A DNA stretch of 64,000 bases from Theobroma cacao (Eukaryota; Streptophyta; Magnoliopsida; Malvales; Malvaceae): NCBI RefSeq assembly GCF_000208745.1, contig NC_030850.1, forward strand, positions 1,835,729 through 1,899,728. Reading direction: 5' to 3'. Below the pieces are notes generated by a model. It searched no databases, was not told where the DNA came from, and saw only the letters and a list, made by a program, of their open reading frames with translations. Below are positions 11,208 to 21,937 of the stretch, in pieces (position 1 is the stretch's first letter; the number at the start of each line of letters is the position of its first letter). The position numbers were made by a program, and so were the translations under genes.

Positions 11208-12335
11208 TAAAGGAAGATCAAACCGTTCAAATAAAAAGAAAAACCAAATCGATCAAATATAGAATTGGTTCGGTCGATTTGGTTTTGGATCAATTGATTA
11301 AAATTTTATCACTTTTTTTACAAATTATAATATTAAAACTTATAAATTTTATCCATAATTATAAAATATACAAATTATGTATAAATTAAATATATGTATA
11401 TATATAATATATTACTCTATTATATATATGAAATTAATGATACAACTTATATGTTATAATATTTTAATTTTTATGTCAAAGTTTGTATAAATAGTAACTA
11501 ATTATAAATAATATGTTATAAAAATTAAGACTAACTAATAAAATTATTAAGTATAATTATATAAATAAAGTTTATTATAAGTTAAGTAATACTTATATAT
11601 AAATTAAATATATGTATATATATATATAATATAGTACTTTATTATGTATATATGAAATCAATAATACAACTTATATGTTATAATATTTTATATCAATGTT
11701 TTATAATGTTATGGATACATATAATAACTAATTATAAATAATATATTATAAAAACTAAGGTAATAACTAATAAAGTTATTAACTATAATCATTTAAATAA
11801 AGCTTATTATAAGTTATAGTAATATTTATGTATAAATTATATATATATATATGGTATTTATACAATTATATATATTCATAACATTTTATATTACGAAAAT
11901 TACTAAGGTCTAATAATTATAACATATTAATATGTAACATATTTACTATCATATATTATAATATTAACATATAAGTTATATCATTTAAAATATATAACTT
12001 GTAATTTCATATTAATATAAATTTATAAATAAATACATATAATTAAAATTAAATTGTTATGATTATAATTCGAATACATACATATAATAAATTAATATAT
12101 TTTAAGTATATTATTAATAAAGTTTACTATCAATTCATTTTAATATAAATAAAAAATTATATATATTAATATATATAAAAAAATTAATTTAGTTTTTTGA
12201 ATGGATTGATCTAAAAATTTTAAAATCGAGAACCGATAAAAAAATCAGTTGAACCAATTAAGTCAAACCGTTTTACCCGAATTACATTTAGTTTGGATGA
12301 ATAATTAATCTAGTTTGGCTTTGCTCATCGCTAAT
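10990..12335. mobile_element. AT-rich element with inverted ends (MITE or foldback type)
   Basis: The left part contains AATTGGTTCGGTCGATTTGG and the right part, reverse-complemented, AATTGGTTCAACTGATTT followed in both by GATCAAT-type sequence; the outer ends read GGGCGAGAAATGA and, inverted, AGCGATGAGCAAA. Between them lies a tandem AT repeat. Ends rich in GGTTCGGT-like words are common in small plant elements. Precise ends and target-site duplications were not resolved. Confidence 0.45.
11381..11850. repeat. AT-rich tandem repeat, period about 218-233 bp
   Basis: The word ATAAATTAAATATATG recurs at 11381 and 11599, and ATAAATTA again at 11832. Between them TACAACTTATATGTTATAAT and AACTAATTATAAATAAT recur in the same order. 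Two full diverged copies and the start of a third are visible. Confidence 0.75.
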
Positions 12336-12879
12336 AAATACATGCATGAAAAATAGCCAATTCAAGCATTAATCCCTAAATTCCTTGGCAATGATTCATA
12401 ATCTCAATCCTTAATTCCAGCTGTGACTGAAATATATCGAATCCGCATGCATTGCATCGTCAATCTAATTAATCACACCGTATAATTATTAATTTTTCCT
12501 TAATAATCTTACTAGGTTATGTTCGAAGCTAGCATTGGAGGGGGTGGTGCCATGGGGCAATTAAAAGTTTAACATAAATTCTTAATACAAATTGGCATTA
12601 AAATGTGTGCAAAGCCCACACCTTCTTTTTCTCAATCAAATAAAGGTACAATTTTGCTTTAAGTTATATTCAAAACAGCAAATAATTACCACTACGTATG
12701 ATTTATCTTAGATCTATGCCAAATTTAGCTAGCGAAGACATTAACCTCTCTAAGAGCCTGCACAAAAAACAATATCACCGATATTTTTTGTCAAGTTATC
12801 AATTTCATTTAACAAACCATTTGTTCACTAGTTAGGTTTTAGAAACTTGTTTAGTTTGAACTTTTCTACCCACTTGTCC

Positions 12880-13260
12880 ACTAAATTAATTTTCCCTTAG
12901 ATATATGTATCAAAGTTGAATTTTTCTTGATTTTCCAAGTATTAATCTTTAATTTTTTTCGTACAAGCCTTTACTTTTTATGAATGTATGTATGTACAAA
13001 TCTTTATTTTTAAAAATAACATGGCATTAAAATTTGTTTTATGTTTTGTATGATAATTGCATGTAGTCTTAAATAAAAATATGTACACAACAATAAAAAC
13101 TTAAGAAACAAAATTGAGAGAGTATTATAATTATATAAAATAGTATAAACTAAGTACCTTACCTAGTTATAGTTCTTTTAATATCTCATAATAAGGTTTG
13201 TACTTTTCATCTAATTTTTGCTAGGTTTCTTAAAATAGTTTAATTTTCAACCTTTCTACC
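12880..13260. repeat. Spacer block shared with 2160-2520
   Basis: Carries the same ordered words as the block between UGT copies 1 and 2 (GGCATTAA..TTTGTT, TGTACACAAC, TACCTAGTTATAGTTC, TTGTACTTTTCATCTA) but lacks the GC-rich insertion found at 2335-2410. Confidence 0.5.
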
Positions 13261-13423
13261 CCCTCGTCCACTCAATTAATTCAACAATAAGACATTTTTT
13301 TCTCAATCCAAAACGATGAACAAATGGCCTAAATAGCAATCTTAATGACAATCAAATCACAAAGTTTGAGTCTTATATTCAAAGAGAGCCAAAGAAACTT
13401 CCAAAAATAGTACCATATATATA

Positions 13424-13540
13424 GCGGAGGCCGATGGGAGAGGGTCCAGTAGGGCCCCTGCCCCCTTTCCAAAAATTTTAAAATTTTAGTTTTTTTATTT
13501 TTTTTTAATTTTATAATTTTATCCATATAAACACTGAAGA
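13424..13540. mobile_element. Small nonautonomous repeat, copy C (shorter)
   Basis: GCGGAGGCCGATGGGAGAGG, then GCCCCTGCCCCC, then AAAATTTTAAAATTTTAG and a poly-T middle resemble copies A and B; the distal end is missing or diverged. Confidence 0.45.
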
Positions 13541-13898
13541 TATATATATATATATATATTTGTTGAATTTCAAGAATCCAGTTTAACCCTTTGTGATTCA
13601 TAGAAATATGATTATTATATGTGCGATTTCACGATTTTGACTATCACCCAAACTCACTTATTATTGTTTTTACATGCTTTTATTCGAAAAGCATAAATCT
13701 CGATTTAATAAAAAATAAAAGATTTTCACCATTAAAAACAATATCATTTCTTGCAATCTATATAAATAAAAAATTAACATCACATCATAAGAAATTGTAA
13801 TCTTCACAATTTCCCACACATATAATAGTAATACTATAATTTTTTTTTTTTGTTTTTAAGAGACACGACCAAATGCAATTCAAATGATAGAGAAAAGA

Positions 13899-15332
13899 TT
13901 AACACATTGCTTGAGCCAATGCTTTCCAAGAAGAACCATTCCTAGTCCAAGCTCTTTCTGCGCTCAATTTCAGCTCCTTGACTCTAGCCCTCATTGCACG
14001 ACCTTCATCATCCACCATTATCTTTCTTACCAACATCTTTCTTACCAACATCTTTATCTCCTCCCTCCCCACAATTCCCTTTGATGGCAATATTTTCGAT
14101 CGCACAGCTATTCTCAGCCCCTCTGCCAACATTGTAGCATTCAGTTTCTGCTCTGCGTACAAGGGCCAAGCGATCATCGGCACCCCATTCATGATACTTT
14201 CTAAGGTTGAGTTCCAGCCACAGTGCGAGAAAAATCCTCCTACAGATGGGTGGCTTAAAATTTCAACTTGTGGAGCCCAATCTGAGACTACCAACCCCAG
14301 ATTTTGGGTCCGGCCCAAGAATCCTTCAGGCAAAAAGCTTAGTTTGTCGTTGCTGCTGCCACTCCCAACACTGAAAAATGAGCCATCACCGGATTTTACA
14401 GCTGGTGTTCGAACCACCCAAATGAACCTCTGTCGGCTTAGCTCTAAACCCCACGCCAACTCCCTCATTTGCTCGTTTGACAGCATCCCTCCACTCCCAA
14501 ACGATACAAAAAGCACAGATACACTCGGTTGCTTGTCTAACCAATCAAATAGTAGCTTTTTGCTTGAGTGATCGACTGCTCCGATCGGCCTTATCATTGG
14601 CCCAACCGGATAGATTGGCACCTTGCTGATACGACCCAGGAGCTTATTATCTCTCAAAGCAGCAAGTGTTTCAGGCTCCAGTTCCTCCCATGTGCTAACC
14701 AAAATCCCATCAGCCATTAGAATATTCATGCCCATATGTACGTACTCTGCATATTGTTGATCCGATCGGCACATCATTGGATCGACTACATCTTCAGGTT
14801 GAACGGGCCTGCATCCAGGGATAAACAGAGCTTCTTTCTCATCAACATACTCTCCTTTCACCACCTCATCTAATCTTGGAAGATATATAGTCAGTGCGAG
14901 AAACCATGCATGCGAGGGGATGAAAACAAACTTTGGAATCTTAAAGTCATCAGCAAACCCTAAAGATTCAGTTCCGAATAAATCAACTATAAGGACAGTT
15001 GGAGGGTATTTCAAAGCAGAGATTGCAGATGAAAGAGCTGGCCTAATTTCACGCATTAGAACTGCTATTCGTGTAACCACAGCAGCGTCAGCATCAACAA
15101 GGTCGGAGATATTGGCTGGTGGGAGCCTGATGACTTCACAGAGCTCCGGGCTCATGGAGGATTGGAGGACCTGTGATTCTGCTGCTGCTGTCAGAGAGGA
15201 AACAACAAAGATTGTAACCTTGAAATTATTGACAGTCACCAGGCGCTTTCCAAGCTCCAGGACTGGGATGAGGTGGCCTAGGCCAGGGCTTGATAGTAGC
15301 ACAGCGTGAGCCTTAGCGTTTCTGCCCTCCAT
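13899..15332 (-). CDS. UGT72-type UDP-glycosyltransferase, copy 4 (intermediate sequence)
   Basis: Complete intronless 477-residue enzyme. Catalytic His20 sits in SSPGLGHLIPVLEL and the dyad Asp117 in VLIVDLFGTESL; the PSPG box runs W352 to Q395. It groups with copies 1-3 at the catalytic sites, yet shares several traits with copies 5-7 (SHAWFLAL, LPPANISDL, SKGIVGREEI), so it looks intermediate between the two subclades. A 15-bp in-frame tandem duplication (14021-14035 and 14036-14050) doubles MLVRK (residues 428-432 and 433-437) in a C-terminal helix. The C-terminus is about ten residues shorter than in copy 2. Probably functional; the acceptor is unknown. No strong TATA box seen. Confidence 0.95.
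   Translation of the reverse strand: MEGRNAKAHAVLLSSPGLGHLIPVLELGKRLVTVNNFKVTIFVVSSLTAAAESQVLQSSMSPELCEVIRLPPANISDLVDADAAVVTRIAVLMREIRPALSSAISALKYPPTVLIVDLFGTESLGFADDFKIPKFVFIPSHAWFLALTIYLPRLDEVVKGEYVDEKEALFIPGCRPVQPEDVVDPMMCRSDQQYAEYVHMGMNILMADGILVSTWEELEPETLAALRDNKLLGRISKVPIYPVGPMIRPIGAVDHSSKKLLFDWLDKQPSVSVLFVSFGSGGMLSNEQMRELAWGLELSRQRFIWVVRTPAVKSGDGSFFSVGSGSSNDKLSFLPEGFLGRTQNLGLVVSDWAPQVEILSHPSVGGFFSHCGWNSTLESIMNGVPMIAWPLYAEQKLNATMLAEGLRIAVRSKILPSKGIVGREEIKMLVRKMLVRKIMVDDEGRAMRARVKELKLSAERAWTRNGSSWKALAQAMC
14021..14050 (-). repeat. 15-bp in-frame tandem duplication inside UGT copy 4
   Basis: TCTTTCTTACCAACA occurs twice in a row on the plus strand and adds five residues (MLVRK) to the coding sequence. 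No other array member has it. Confidence 0.95.
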
Positions 15333-15968
15333 ATCTGAAACTAAAGCAAAGCAACAGGATCAAAGAAAAATGGGAAATTAAAAGGCTAAAAAGAAAGACT
15401 GAAATCTTATTTTAAACCTTAAAAGTAGCATAAATAAAAGAACTATAACCATGAAGTTGTATCTAAAGCATGCCCATCTCAATTATATCATGATGTCTTT
15501 TCACTTTTCATCTCTGTGGACGTGTGTACGGGACTAGTTTGGTGATCAATCAAAATTTTCTGATGAAATTGGCGCGAGTGGTGGAGAATTCTTATGTGAT
15601 AGAATCCTTCCTTGACTGTCCCCGCCTGATTGGCTGTCCTTTCAGCAACATTTACTCCTCGTACTAGAGGCTGCTGAAGTCATTTAAATTGTAGCTACCC
15701 CACTGCTCACGGGCACGAAAAGTTCCGTTTGCTGATTTGCACTATCAATGGAATTTTCTTCAATCCTCTTGGAACACAAGATTCCAATTTCACAATAATT
15801 AATGTAAATTAAAGTTGCTTTGTAGGTCTTTAGTTCATCATTGTTTTTTGTGAAAATTCAGTAATGGTTCTCATCTGGCTGGGATACAAACAAGTTTCCG
15901 GTATGTTATTTTTCACAGTCCTGAAGTAACATCTTTGAATCGTTGCACCAAAATAAGTACCCAAACAT

Positions 15969-16172
15969 CTACACAAAAGAGTTGGATTCCTTGGACTCTA
16001 TTGCCTGCCAGTAACCCTTCCTGACAAACAGAGTGCAATAAATAAGTCCAGAAATTATCAAGGCCCAAAGGGAAGAACAGAGAAGAAGAACAACAGAATG
16101 AAGCTCGGGGCCAAGGAGAAGGAAGCTGGACAAGAATCGTACAGTGCACTGTTTCAATTTAAGAGAGCATAA
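15969..16172 (-). pseudogene. Possible fragment of a membrane-protein gene, family unknown
   Basis: A minus-strand frame ending in TAG at 15969 reads CTVRFLSSFLLLGPELHS, then a very hydrophobic stretch with LWALIISGLIY, then LFVRKGYWQ and a polar tail. Sequence quality is better than in the AT-rich surroundings and it is followed by UTR-like sequence, so it may be a terminal exon or captured gene fragment. I do not recognise the family, and no upstream exons were found. Chance remains a real alternative. Confidence 0.25.
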
Positions 16173-16200
16173 AGGATACGCAGCACCTACACTAAAATAG

Positions 16201-16810
16201 TGTTTGGTACAAGTGAAGTGAGAACACATTTTTTATAATGTATCCAATTAAATTATATTACAGTATTTATTTTGTAATAAACCATTGTAATATAAAATTA
16301 CAATTACAATCATATTACAGTCAAGAGATGTAATGTGATTGCAATACAAAACCAATGCAATTACATTACATTACATACTGTAATATTATTAAAGATATTT
16401 ACCTCTCAATTTTATTATTTTATTAAAATTTTTTGTAATGTTATAATTAAAATAAAAATATTAAAATAAAATGTATAATATAAAAAATTATATTAAAGAA
16501 ATAAAAATAAAATATATAAGATTAATAAGATATAAAAATAAAATATATGATATTAAAAATATATTTAAGAGTTGATTTTATATAAAACTTAATAATAAAA
16601 AATATAAGTATATTAAACTTACATTTTAATAAATAAGGATAATTTTAAAAATTAACATTACATTTTTAACAAAGTATTTGTAAATCAATCGCTATAATGT
16701 TATCTTTATTCTATTTTGATCATTATTTTACTTATATACTAAACACTATTATGTTATTTTTCTCACAATTACATTATCTGTAATCATATTACATTGTAAA
16801 TTACCAAACA
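16201..16810. mobile_element. MITE with TGTTTGGTA terminal inverted repeats
   Basis: TGTTTGGTA at 16201-16209 is matched by TACCAAACA at 16802-16810. Inside, TAATGTAATTACATTACA-like words recur on both strands, an arrangement common to small plant DNA elements. There is no coding region. A clean target-site duplication was not found. Confidence 0.6.
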
Positions 16811-17489
16811 TCATCAAAATAAAACACACCATTTTACTAATTAAGATTTAAAAGTTAGTTAGTTACTTTAAATTTGTACAGTTAGCCTTTATACTTGATT
16901 AATTAGCCGTTGCCCAATGTAAATAAGACTGTTTTCTCTGCAATGAATCAGAAAACTTTTCCACAAAAATTCATGCGCCGTTTTAACCTTTTCTTTCATA
17001 TTAGTCACTTCCTACTAACAAACTCAAAAGATAACTCCTGTACCTGCCATAAAGACACCGATATCATCAATAAATCCCTAACCAAGGCAAAATGCATCAG
17101 ATCAAACCACCTCATATTCTTTCTCTGTACATGCATGAGAGTACAAAAACACAAGAGATCACTTACGACAGCGGCCAAATTCCACCAAAAGAAGTTCCTC
17201 CTTGCATAGGCAATCTCCTTCAACAGGACCCCCACAGAAGGGGCGGGTATCCCAAAAAATCTAGGAAAAGAAAAGAACAATTTCGAAATTGCTCCTCAAC
17301 TCCCAATAAAGAATCTCAGCTAAAAAACTCATCATAACACCCAGAAAAAGCACATACGAGGCTGCCCCAGCACATTGATGCAGCAACATATAAACAACGA
17401 ATTAAAGGAGAGGAGGAAGTATTCCTGTAATCCGAACAAAGCACTACCATGAACCTTGTGTCCCTTCACCAAAGGTCGTCAAAAACAGT

Positions 17490-18235
17490 CCTTACGACCT
17501 CACGTACCTCCTCTCATTCCTCATTAACATTAACGTTAAGGAGATCAATTTGGCATTTGACCCCTCCTTTATTAGGCTGTCAACGAGTTGATTCCTTTCC
17601 CTCAAAATGTGGTTGACCTCCCATTTGTTAACCCCCTTTTTAAGCTTTTCAATATGCAAGATCCACCTCCAGAACTTCCAAGGGGCTCCTTCCGGTTTAT
17701 TTACCCATTTCACAGCATTTTTTGAGCTGCTTTTATCACTGACGAGTGAGATGTGGCCTACTTAGACGCTGAGAAAATAAGGAGCGCTTCTCTTATGGCT
17801 CTAACTTCAGCAAGGCTAGAGTCTCCAACCACAATGGATTTGGAAAACAGAATTCTAATCTGTCCATTTTCTCTCGCAAAACCCCACCAATTCTCGCCTC
17901 ATCGGGACACCTTTGGGTAACCCCGTCGACATTAAACTTCATTTCTCCACGTGCCGGCTCGCACCAACTTTCCACAATCCTATCCTTTTTGGCCAATCTC
18001 ATCACAATCTCCCAGATGGATTTTTGTACGTATCAATAACAGTCCCATACTCAATAAATCACCTAGGTTTAGCTTACATAGCAACTCTTAACTTGCTCAC
18101 TTTATACACTTGGTTGACATCCCAAAGCATCTCTCTAAACACCATGTCATTTCTATGGAACCACACTGACCTTATGATTATATAAAACCACAATATCCAA
18201 ACTTTTTGATCTCCTTGTTTTAGCTCACCATTATG
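17490..18235 (-). mobile_element. LINE (non-LTR retrotransposon) relic: RNase H end of ORF2
   Basis: Minus-strand translation in broken frames gives the usual order at the end of plant LINE ORF2: SVWFHRNDMVF, a DVNQVYKVSKLRVA linker, then WCEPARGEMKFNVDG..IGGVLRE and, after a disrupted section, AVKWVNKPEGAPWKFWRW and VNHILRERNQLVDSLIKEG. Stops and frameshifts near 17715-17795 and around 18010-18060 show it is dead. The reverse-transcriptase part is absent. The neighbouring 17000-17490 stretch may be its 3' UTR. Confidence 0.75.
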
Positions 18236-18771
18236 AGTTAGAAAGAAATAACATATTGTTTAATCAAATTCGAAAGTAATTATCTCTTGGGTGCGTAATG
18301 AATAGTTAAGATCATAAGATAAGTGGTACATTTTGTCTTTAAAAAAAAGATAAATGATACATGTTTAATGAGATTTGATAATTTTAGAATATTTATTGAG
18401 AATATTACTTTTTTGTATACTTTTTACAAATCTAATATTTTTGTAGATTTTTTTGTTAAATTTGAAAAGATAGAAATGTTTTATGTTTGGTGGTAAATTG
18501 AATTTGAATTTTTATGTTTCTTTATAGGGTGCTGAACTATAATTTAAATTTCAATGTTCAATTACTGTTAGGTTTTTGCTTTTTTTTAAAAAAAAAAAAA
18601 CTGTTAGGTTTTTGGCTGTTTTTGTGTCAGGACCACTATTTTGTATAAGTTTTGATATTAATAATTTTTTTTATTTTTTATATAAGATTTTGAACTCGCA
18701 ATTAAAGGTAAAATTATTGCATAATCTTAGAGACTATCGACCATCTCTGTTCACTACTCTCTTCTGAGTTC

Positions 18772-20190
18772 TTAGGTACATTGTTTCACCATTTCAGCTA
18801 GTGCATTATACGAAGAACCACCCTGGCTCCATGCTTTCTCTGCACTAAGTTTTAGCTCTTTAACTCTGCCTCTTATTTTGCCCCCTTCTTCATCCACAAA
18901 TATTTTCTTAACCATCGTCTCGATTTCCTCCCTCCCCACAACACCCTTGGATGGTAACGTTTTCGATCGAACAGCTATGCCAAGCTCCTCCGTCAACATC
19001 GTAGCATTCATTCTCTGCTCAGCGTACAGCGGCCAAGCGATCATTGGCAATCCATTGCTGATACATTCCATTGCCGAATTCCACCCACAATGTGTGAAAA
19101 ATCCCCCGCACGACGGATGGCTCAAGATTTCCACCTGCGGAGCCCATTGTGGAACCACCAGACCCTTCCCGTGGGTTCGAGACATGAAACCTTCGGGTAA
19201 GTAAGTTGACGTATCATTAACGTCGAACCCAAACTTGGGAACGGACCCAATTCCAGTTTTTGTTGTGGGTGGACGCACTACCCAAATAAACCTTTGTTGG
19301 CTCAACTCTAAACCCCAAGCCAGTTCTGTCATTTGCTCGAGTGATAGCGCTCCCATGCTTCCAAAAGATATATACAGTACAGATTCATTTGGCTGCTTGT
19401 CCAGCCACCCAGATAGCTCGCTCTTTGATCCGACAGCTCCCTCTGCGGTCACTGGGCCGATGGGGAAAATTGGTGCCTTGGCAACACTTCCCAAGAGCTT
19501 ATCATCCCTCAAAGCTGCTAGGGTTGTGGGCTGCAGCTCCTCCCATGTATTCACCAAAATTCCATCAGCCTTTGGAATCTCTGTAGCCATACGTATGAGC
19601 TCAAGATAATTATTTTTAGTTTGGACCAACATAGGATCTGGCAAATCTTCTGGTCGAACCGGGGTGCAACCTGGAAGAACAAATGGTTCCTTCTGATCAT
19701 CATCTCCAAGCTCTCCTCCTACATTCTTATCTAATATTGGAACATATAAGAATAACGCAAGATACCATGCATGAGAGCTCATGTAAACAAATTTAGGAAT
19801 CTTAAGCTCATCAGCAATCCCTAAACAATCAACTGCATAAACATGAGCAACGAGAGCAGTTGGAGGAGTCTCCAACGCAGATATTGCAGACCGGAAAGCT
19901 GGCTCGCTAACACGAACCACCGCTGGAAGCGACGCGAGTCCCGTCTGGCCAGGGCTAATAAGGCCAGAAATGTCTGCTGGAGGCAGTTGGATGACATCAA
20001 AGAGCTTTTCACTTTGAGCAGATTGCACCATCCGTGATATTGTTGCTGCAGATCCAAGAAAAGACGTGACAAAGGTTGTTACTTTCACGTTTTGGTAAGT
20101 GACGAGGCGTTTTCCCAGCTCAACCATAGGCGTAAGGTGAGCCGGGGAGGATAGTAAGGCAACGTGAGGCTTTGTGTTTGAGAACTCCAT
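18772..20190 (-). CDS. UGT72-like glycosyltransferase, copy 5, with altered catalytic dyad
   Basis: Complete intronless 472-residue UGT. The donor half is normal: PSPG box W349 to Q392 with HCGWNS and terminal Gln. The N-terminal half is unusual. Where other copies have SPGLGHLIP this has SPA-HLTP, two residues short just before the retained His18, and the conserved VDLFG that supplies the dyad Asp is AHVYA, putting His116 at the Asp position. Both changes recur in copies 6 and 7, so they are inherited and not sequencing errors. The family role is UDP-glucose transfer to small acceptors; whether this subclade uses a different mechanism or acceptor is open. TATA box about 95 bases upstream. 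Confidence 0.94.
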   Translation of the reverse strand: MEFSNTKPHVALLSSPAHLTPMVELGKRLVTYQNVKVTTFVTSFLGSAATISRMVQSAQSEKLFDVIQLPPADISGLISPGQTGLASLPAVVRVSEPAFRSAISALETPPTALVAHVYAVDCLGIADELKIPKFVYMSSHAWYLALFLYVPILDKNVGGELGDDDQKEPFVLPGCTPVRPEDLPDPMLVQTKNNYLELIRMATEIPKADGILVNTWEELQPTTLAALRDDKLLGSVAKAPIFPIGPVTAEGAVGSKSELSGWLDKQPNESVLYISFGSMGALSLEQMTELAWGLELSQQRFIWVVRPPTTKTGIGSVPKFGFDVNDTSTYLPEGFMSRTHGKGLVVPQWAPQVEILSHPSCGGFFTHCGWNSAMECISNGLPMIAWPLYAEQRMNATMLTEELGIAVRSKTLPSKGVVGREEIETMVKKIFVDEEGGKIRGRVKELKLSAEKAWSQGGSSYNALAEMVKQCT

Positions 20191-20281
20191 AGATAAAATC
20201 TATCAATGATTGAGAAGAAACAGAAATTCTTTCTTTTGGACAATAAGTTGCGAGATAAGAAACGAAAATGGAGTATGAACC

Positions 20282-20290
20282 TTATATATA
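20282..20290 (-). promoter_or_regulatory. TATA box of UGT copy 5
   Basis: TATATATAA on the minus strand, about 95 bases before the ATG at 20190. Confidence 0.55.
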
Positions 20291-20659
20291 GAGAGAAAAC
20301 TAAATGGTAAAATCGAAGAGTGGCTAAGGGAAGAACACAACGTTTCGAACAGTGGCATAGTTGGTGGCCAACTGGCCATGCATGAATCCAAACTAATTTA
20401 TGGAAATAACTAAACTCAAATCCGGGGATTTCCTTATGTCCTTTTTTAAGTAATGAATCCGACATACTTGTATATAGAAAGATAAACCTCAAATTTATTT
20501 CCTTATATAATTTGTCAAATACATTATTATTTACAGTAACACTGGATCTTTACTAATTTTGTAGAATTATATATACATTCCACATTCATTGAGTGCAGTC
20601 TACCAAAACCTTATCTCATCCTTGATATTAGAGCTAACATATGAATCAAAAATTTCCCA

Positions 20660-21345
20660 TTCAATACAACAGAGGTTAAGGCAACCTCTCCCCAGTTTTA
20701 ATTTCAATGGGAAGTTCGCCATATCTTCAGGGAAGCAAATCAACAAGCCGATTATTTAGCGAAAACAGGGATAAGAAGGGGGGATAATCTGCTTAACATC
20801 TGGGGGGAGCTTTGAACAATAATGACAGAACCTGACGAGGGTTCTGCGGCCTCTCAGGGATTTAAGGATGCTTGCTGGATTGTGTGCAGAAGGTGTTATC
20901 CCCATGGGTGGTTGGTGTCTATCCTTTTTGTCGGTTGGTTCACTGAGGGGCTCTTGTCACGGGGCTGTGCTGCCTAAAGCCTTTCATTTTGGCGCTTCTA
21001 GGCTGTTCCTTGATAGCTTTTACCTTCACTCTGCTGATGGTCTGAATTTCTAATGTGCACTTAGAGTGTCTTTTCCCTTCTTCGTGGCTGCTTGGGTCGT
21101 TTCTTCTCGACTTATAGATTGATTTTTGTGGCTGAGTCTCGTTTTATAGGTAGCCTCTGCCTTGGCTTTGAGCAAAATGCTCTGTTTTTGTGTAGTTTTG
21201 ATAGATTTCTTTCCTGGTTATGCTACCACTTCCCTTGAGGAGCAGACCACTTTTGAAATATGTACAGAAGTCCTCAACTCCATCAAAGCTGTTATGCCGC
21301 GTTGGTGAAGAGATCAAATAAAATCACTTTTCAAAAAAAAAGAAA
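20660..21345 (+). mobile_element. LINE relic: end of RNase H domain, 3' UTR and poly-A
   Basis: Plus-strand frame reads WEVRHIFREANQQADYLAK and ends IWGEL-stop at 20813-20815, the typical last residues of plant LINE ORF2. A roughly 500-bp 3' UTR follows, ending in ATCAAATAAAATCAC and a short poly-A run at about 21335-21345, as expected of a 5'-truncated LINE insertion. Confidence 0.7.
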
Positions 21346-21439
21346 ACAGACAAAAACAGTGTGTTGCAATCAAAGGAGCCAAGCACCGAACCCACATTTC
21401 AATGAAACAGAAAATAAAACCAATAAACACCTACTATCG

Positions 21440-21620
21440 CCCCCCTTCCCCTCCCCAGAGCTCATAGACTGTACTATCCACGTTGGGGATCCTCTGTTTG
21501 TACCCATTTAACAGCATTGTGGGAATCACGTTCCACCTCAATGCCGTGAAGATTGAGAAGTCCTTTCCAATGGCTACCAATTCAGCGGTATTTAGAATAT
21601 CACCCCTTCTTCATTTTCTC
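21440..21620 (-). mobile_element. LINE RNase H fragment
   Basis: On the minus strand a short frame reads IEVERDSHNAVKWVQTEDP, matching the RNase H segment (xVExDSxNAVKWV) seen in the relic at 17490-18235; NTAELVAI-like sequence lies just before it in another frame. It is a small, broken fragment facing the LINE relic next to it. Confidence 0.5.
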
Positions 21621-21937
21621 ATTGCATAAAAAGTAAGGTGCTATTTGATAAATTAAAAAATAAATAACTATTGAAAAATTAAGTATATTAGATTTATTAT
21701 AGTACTTAAATATGGTTTGACCTATGAATTAAACTAAAGGGGAGGTAGAAATTAACACTGTTTAGAAAGGATGGAAAGAAGTTTCTAGAAATCAAGGCGA
21801 GGTAGACTGAAAAAAATGCATATGCATTTATAGGTAGAATGGAAGAACAACTTGATTTCATAAATTAATCTTGACTTTCTAATCGACGCTAAACACTTTT
21901 AACATAAAACAGAGTTATATTAATGCAAACTACTGCA

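Larger units (their letters stand above)
10704..13898. other. Spacer between UGT copies 3 and 4
   Basis: No gene is supported. It contains a 118-bp tandem duplication (10972-11207), a large AT-rich inverted-end element (about 10990-12335), the block related to 2160-2520 (about 12880-13260), and a third copy of the small repeat (13424-13540). Confidence 0.7.
15333..18771. other. Spacer between UGT copies 4 and 5
   Basis: Contains a membrane-protein-like reading frame (about 15969-16170, minus), a MITE (16201-16810) and a LINE RNase H relic (17490-18235, minus). The rest is AT-rich with no supportable gene. Confidence 0.7.
20191..21937. other. Spacer between UGT copies 5 and 6
   Basis: Contains the copy 5 promoter and two LINE 3'-end relics in opposite orientation (20660-21345 plus; 21440-21620 minus). 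No intact gene seen. Confidence 0.7.

Noticed and set aside
13884..14571. Plus-strand frames inside UGT copies (similar ones in each copy)
   Set aside because: Antisense shadows of conserved coding sequence; they vary in length among copies and break freely.
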